Both the position numbers and the translations under genes were made by a program. A model generated the notes under the pieces. That model saw only the letters and a program-made list of their open reading frames with translations. It was not told where the DNA came from and searched no databases. This document shows, one piece after another, positions 62,631 to 64,000 of a DNA stretch of 64,000 bases; within the stretch, counting starts at the first letter, position 1; each line of letters begins with the position of its first letter. Source of the DNA: Cellulophaga baltica (GTDB lineage Bacteria; Bacteroidota; Bacteroidia; Flavobacteriales; Flavobacteriaceae); the NCBI RefSeq assembly GCF_018861125.1, contig NZ_JAHKQN010000013.1, forward strand, positions 35,160 through 99,159, written 5' to 3'.

Positions 62631-63260
62631 ATGGAAAATATATTAGTAGCTGGTGCCAATGGTACCACAGGAAAAAAAATAGTTCATCTTTTAAACGAAT
62701 CACAATATTTTAATCCAATAGCAATGGTTCGTAAAGAAGAACAAGTAAAACAATTTTCAGATAAAAATATCACCACGATACTCGCCGATTTAGAAGGTGA
62801 CTTAACTGATACTACAAAAAATATAGACAAAGTTATTTTTGCAGCAGGTTCTGGCGGTAAAAAAGTCGTAGAAGTTGACCAAGAAGGCGCTAAAAAATTA
62901 ATTAAAGTATCAGAAAAACACAAGGTTAAAAAGTTTGTAATGTTAAGCTCAATGGGAGCTGACGAACCAGAAAATGCACCAAAACTAAAAGAGTATTTAA
63001 AAGCTAAACATAATGCAGATGAATACCTTACTGAAAGTGACTTAAACTATACGATAGTACGCCCTGGAACATTATCAAATAATAAAGGTGTTGGCAAAAT
63101 AAAATTATCTAAAAAATTAAATCAAAGTGGACAAATTTCAAGAGACGATGTTGCTCAAACTTTAGTTAGAAGTTTACATGATGATGTTGCTAATAAAGAG
63201 GCTTTTGAAATACTTGAAGGTAAAACTTTAATAGGAAGAGCGTTAGATAATACAAATTAA
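62631..63260 (+). CDS. Atypical SDR / NAD(P)-binding protein
   Basis: A 209-residue Rossmann protein: nucleotide-binding motif VAGANGTTGKKIV (residues 6-18), LSSMGAD and YTIVRPGTLSNNKG in the place of the active-site region. It is of the YwnB/NmrA-like atypical SDR type, often acting as a redox-sensing or flavin-reducing protein. An imperfect TTTAC-N4-GTTAC site (62596-62609) lies just before the start, similar to the palindromes of the sulfur/redox genes. Confidence 0.9.
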   Translation: MENILVAGANGTTGKKIVHLLNESQYFNPIAMVRKEEQVKQFSDKNITTILADLEGDLTDTTKNIDKVIFAAGSGGKKVVEVDQEGAKKLIKVSEKHKVKKFVMLSSMGADEPENAPKLKEYLKAKHNADEYLTESDLNYTIVRPGTLSNNKGVGKIKLSKKLNQSGQISRDDVAQTLVRSLHDDVANKEAFEILEGKTLIGRALDNTN

Positions 63261-63264
63261 GATA

Positions 63265-63447
63265 CTATTGCTCAATATCATTAGCAGAAAATCCAACGAG
63301 TTCACTATCTGAAAATTCAAGAGTGAGCTCGATTGGGTTACAGCATACCTCACAATCTTCAATATAAGTTTGCCTAGTTACCGAAACATCTAACAACATA
63401 GATATTTCTTCCCAGCAATACGGACATTGAAAAAAGTGCTCGTACAT
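63265..63447 (-). CDS. CPXCG-type Cys-rich small protein
   Basis: A 60-residue zinc-ribbon-like protein with CPYCWEE near the N-terminus and YIEDCEVCCNPIEL in the middle, the pattern of CPXCG-motif small proteins. The first motif reads CPYCW in place of CPYCG. Function is unknown; four Cys probably bind zinc. It is convergent with the SDR gene, 4 bp away. Confidence 0.88.
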   Translation of the reverse strand: MYEHFFQCPYCWEEISMLLDVSVTRQTYIEDCEVCCNPIELTLEFSDSELVGFSANDIEQ

Positions 63448-63448
63448 A

Positions 63449-64000
63449 TTATAATTTTACATTCAACAACTGCCCAGTTAATTGCAATAATTCTACCTCT
63501 GCTAATTTAGCATCATATTTTGCTAAATTTTTATTGGTGCCTGCGTCTAACAAATTAATTTGCGCTTGCCTAAATTCTATCGACGTAATTCTACCTAACT
63601 GAAATTGCTCTTTTGAACGCTCAAAGTTATTCTGATTCGTTAATACATTTTGCTCTTGAATCTGATATATCTTAATTAAATTATCATAAATAGTTTTTGC
63701 ATTCTGGATATCACGTTCAATCTCAAGTGCCAATTGTTTTTTAACTATCTCTTGATTATCATAAGCAATTTTAGCATTTCTAACAGCTACTGACGTAGTA
63801 CCGCCATCAAATAAATTCCATGTTAAACTCGCAGTTAAATCTAAATCATAAGTATTTCTATTACTCCCAGGTATTACTTGTCCTGGTAAAAATGAACTTG
63901 ATGCACTCTGACTTAAATTCCAGCCATATTCACCTGTTAGATCAACTGTAGGTAAGTAACCAGATTTACTAACTTTAATATCGTATTCATTAATTTTCAA
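63449..64000 (-). CDS. TolC-family outer membrane efflux protein (partial)
   Basis: The window ends inside this gene; the visible 183 residues are the C-terminal part. LFDGG, the long amphipathic helices (RDIQNAKTIYDNLIK, LGRITSIEFRQAQINLLDA) and the final LLQLTGQLL are characteristic of TolC-type outer membrane factors. The N-terminal part lies beyond 64000 and its partner pump is not in the window. Confidence 0.9.
   Translation of the reverse strand: MKINEYDIKVSKSGYLPTVDLTGEYGWNLSQSASSSFLPGQVIPGSNRNTYDLDLTASLTWNLFDGGTTSVAVRNAKIAYDNQEIVKKQLALEIERDIQNAKTIYDNLIKIYQIQEQNVLTNQNNFERSKEQFQLGRITSIEFRQAQINLLDAGTNKNLAKYDAKLAEVELLQLTGQLLNVKL

Overview
The window is from a marine-type member of the Flavobacteriaceae (Bacteroidota). 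The evidence is low GC, almost no Shine-Dalgarno sites, TTG-N19-TAnnTTTG promoter elements (a perfect one precedes the tRNA), and Bacteroidetes-specific tra genes (TraE/F/G/I/J/K/M/N), RteC, DUF4238, HYC_CC_PP-type and CPXCG-type proteins. All family names come from reading the sequences against remembered families; no database search was run.

Layout. Positions 32-4163 are host chromosome: the GTPases der and era and an NhaC-type Na+/H+ antiporter. A tRNA-fMet gene (4164-4236) is the insertion site of an integrative and conjugative element (ICE) of about 49.2 kb. The last 45 bp of the tRNA locus (4195-4239), beginning in the anticodon loop, are repeated exactly at 53414-53458, and a tyrosine recombinase (52047-53252) lies just inside the right end. 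Host sequence resumes at 53459 with a rhodanese, a SemiSWEET, a coiled-coil membrane protein, a tyrosine phosphatase, a peroxiredoxin, a CstB-like persulfide dioxygenase/sulfurtransferase, a lipoprotein racemase, an alpha/beta hydrolase, an SDR protein and the end of a TolC-type gene.

Inside the ICE, from left to right: a Cu/Ag resistance operon (HYC_CC_PP protein, CusA, outer-membrane factor, metal-binding lipoprotein, CopA, DUF305, CusB; 4506-15102); a structured non-coding stretch, ssb and a RadC-like gene; a probable oriT, two mobilization genes and the coupling protein (17090-20407); cargo A, a PHP-domain SMC-like ATPase (TrlF-type), an AlbA/Schlafen-type ATP-binding regulator and a DUF4238 protein (20496-25699); the type IV secretion operon on the minus strand (32870 to 25707) with a divergent cell-wall amidase; cargo B, an AAA+ ATPase, a subtilisin-like protease and an ApeA-like HEPN protein (38493 to 33769); a DnaC-like ATPase, a replication-type protein, an excisionase-like HTH protein and RteC; a membrane-anchored LuxR-type regulator with an asparaginase-domain protein; and a Zn/Cd/Co-type resistance operon (51994 to 43178).

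How it fits together: the integrase and the Xis-like protein, with RteC-type control, would handle excision; the MobB-type relaxase and coupling protein, with the TraE-N channel and the amidase, would handle transfer; the two metal operons at the ends benefit the host; the two inner cassettes look like anti-phage or element-maintenance systems. The most promising unusual system is the three-gene ATPase-protease-HEPN operon, which combines an IetAS-like pair with an ApeA-like predicted RNase. Second is the PHP-ATPase/AlbA/DUF4238 cassette. Paired CCGTA/TACGG operators around rteC and xis, a CzcA-OMF fusion whose conserved N-terminus has no ATG, and GTAAC-N4-GTTAC sites in front of host sulfur/redox genes are also worth following up.
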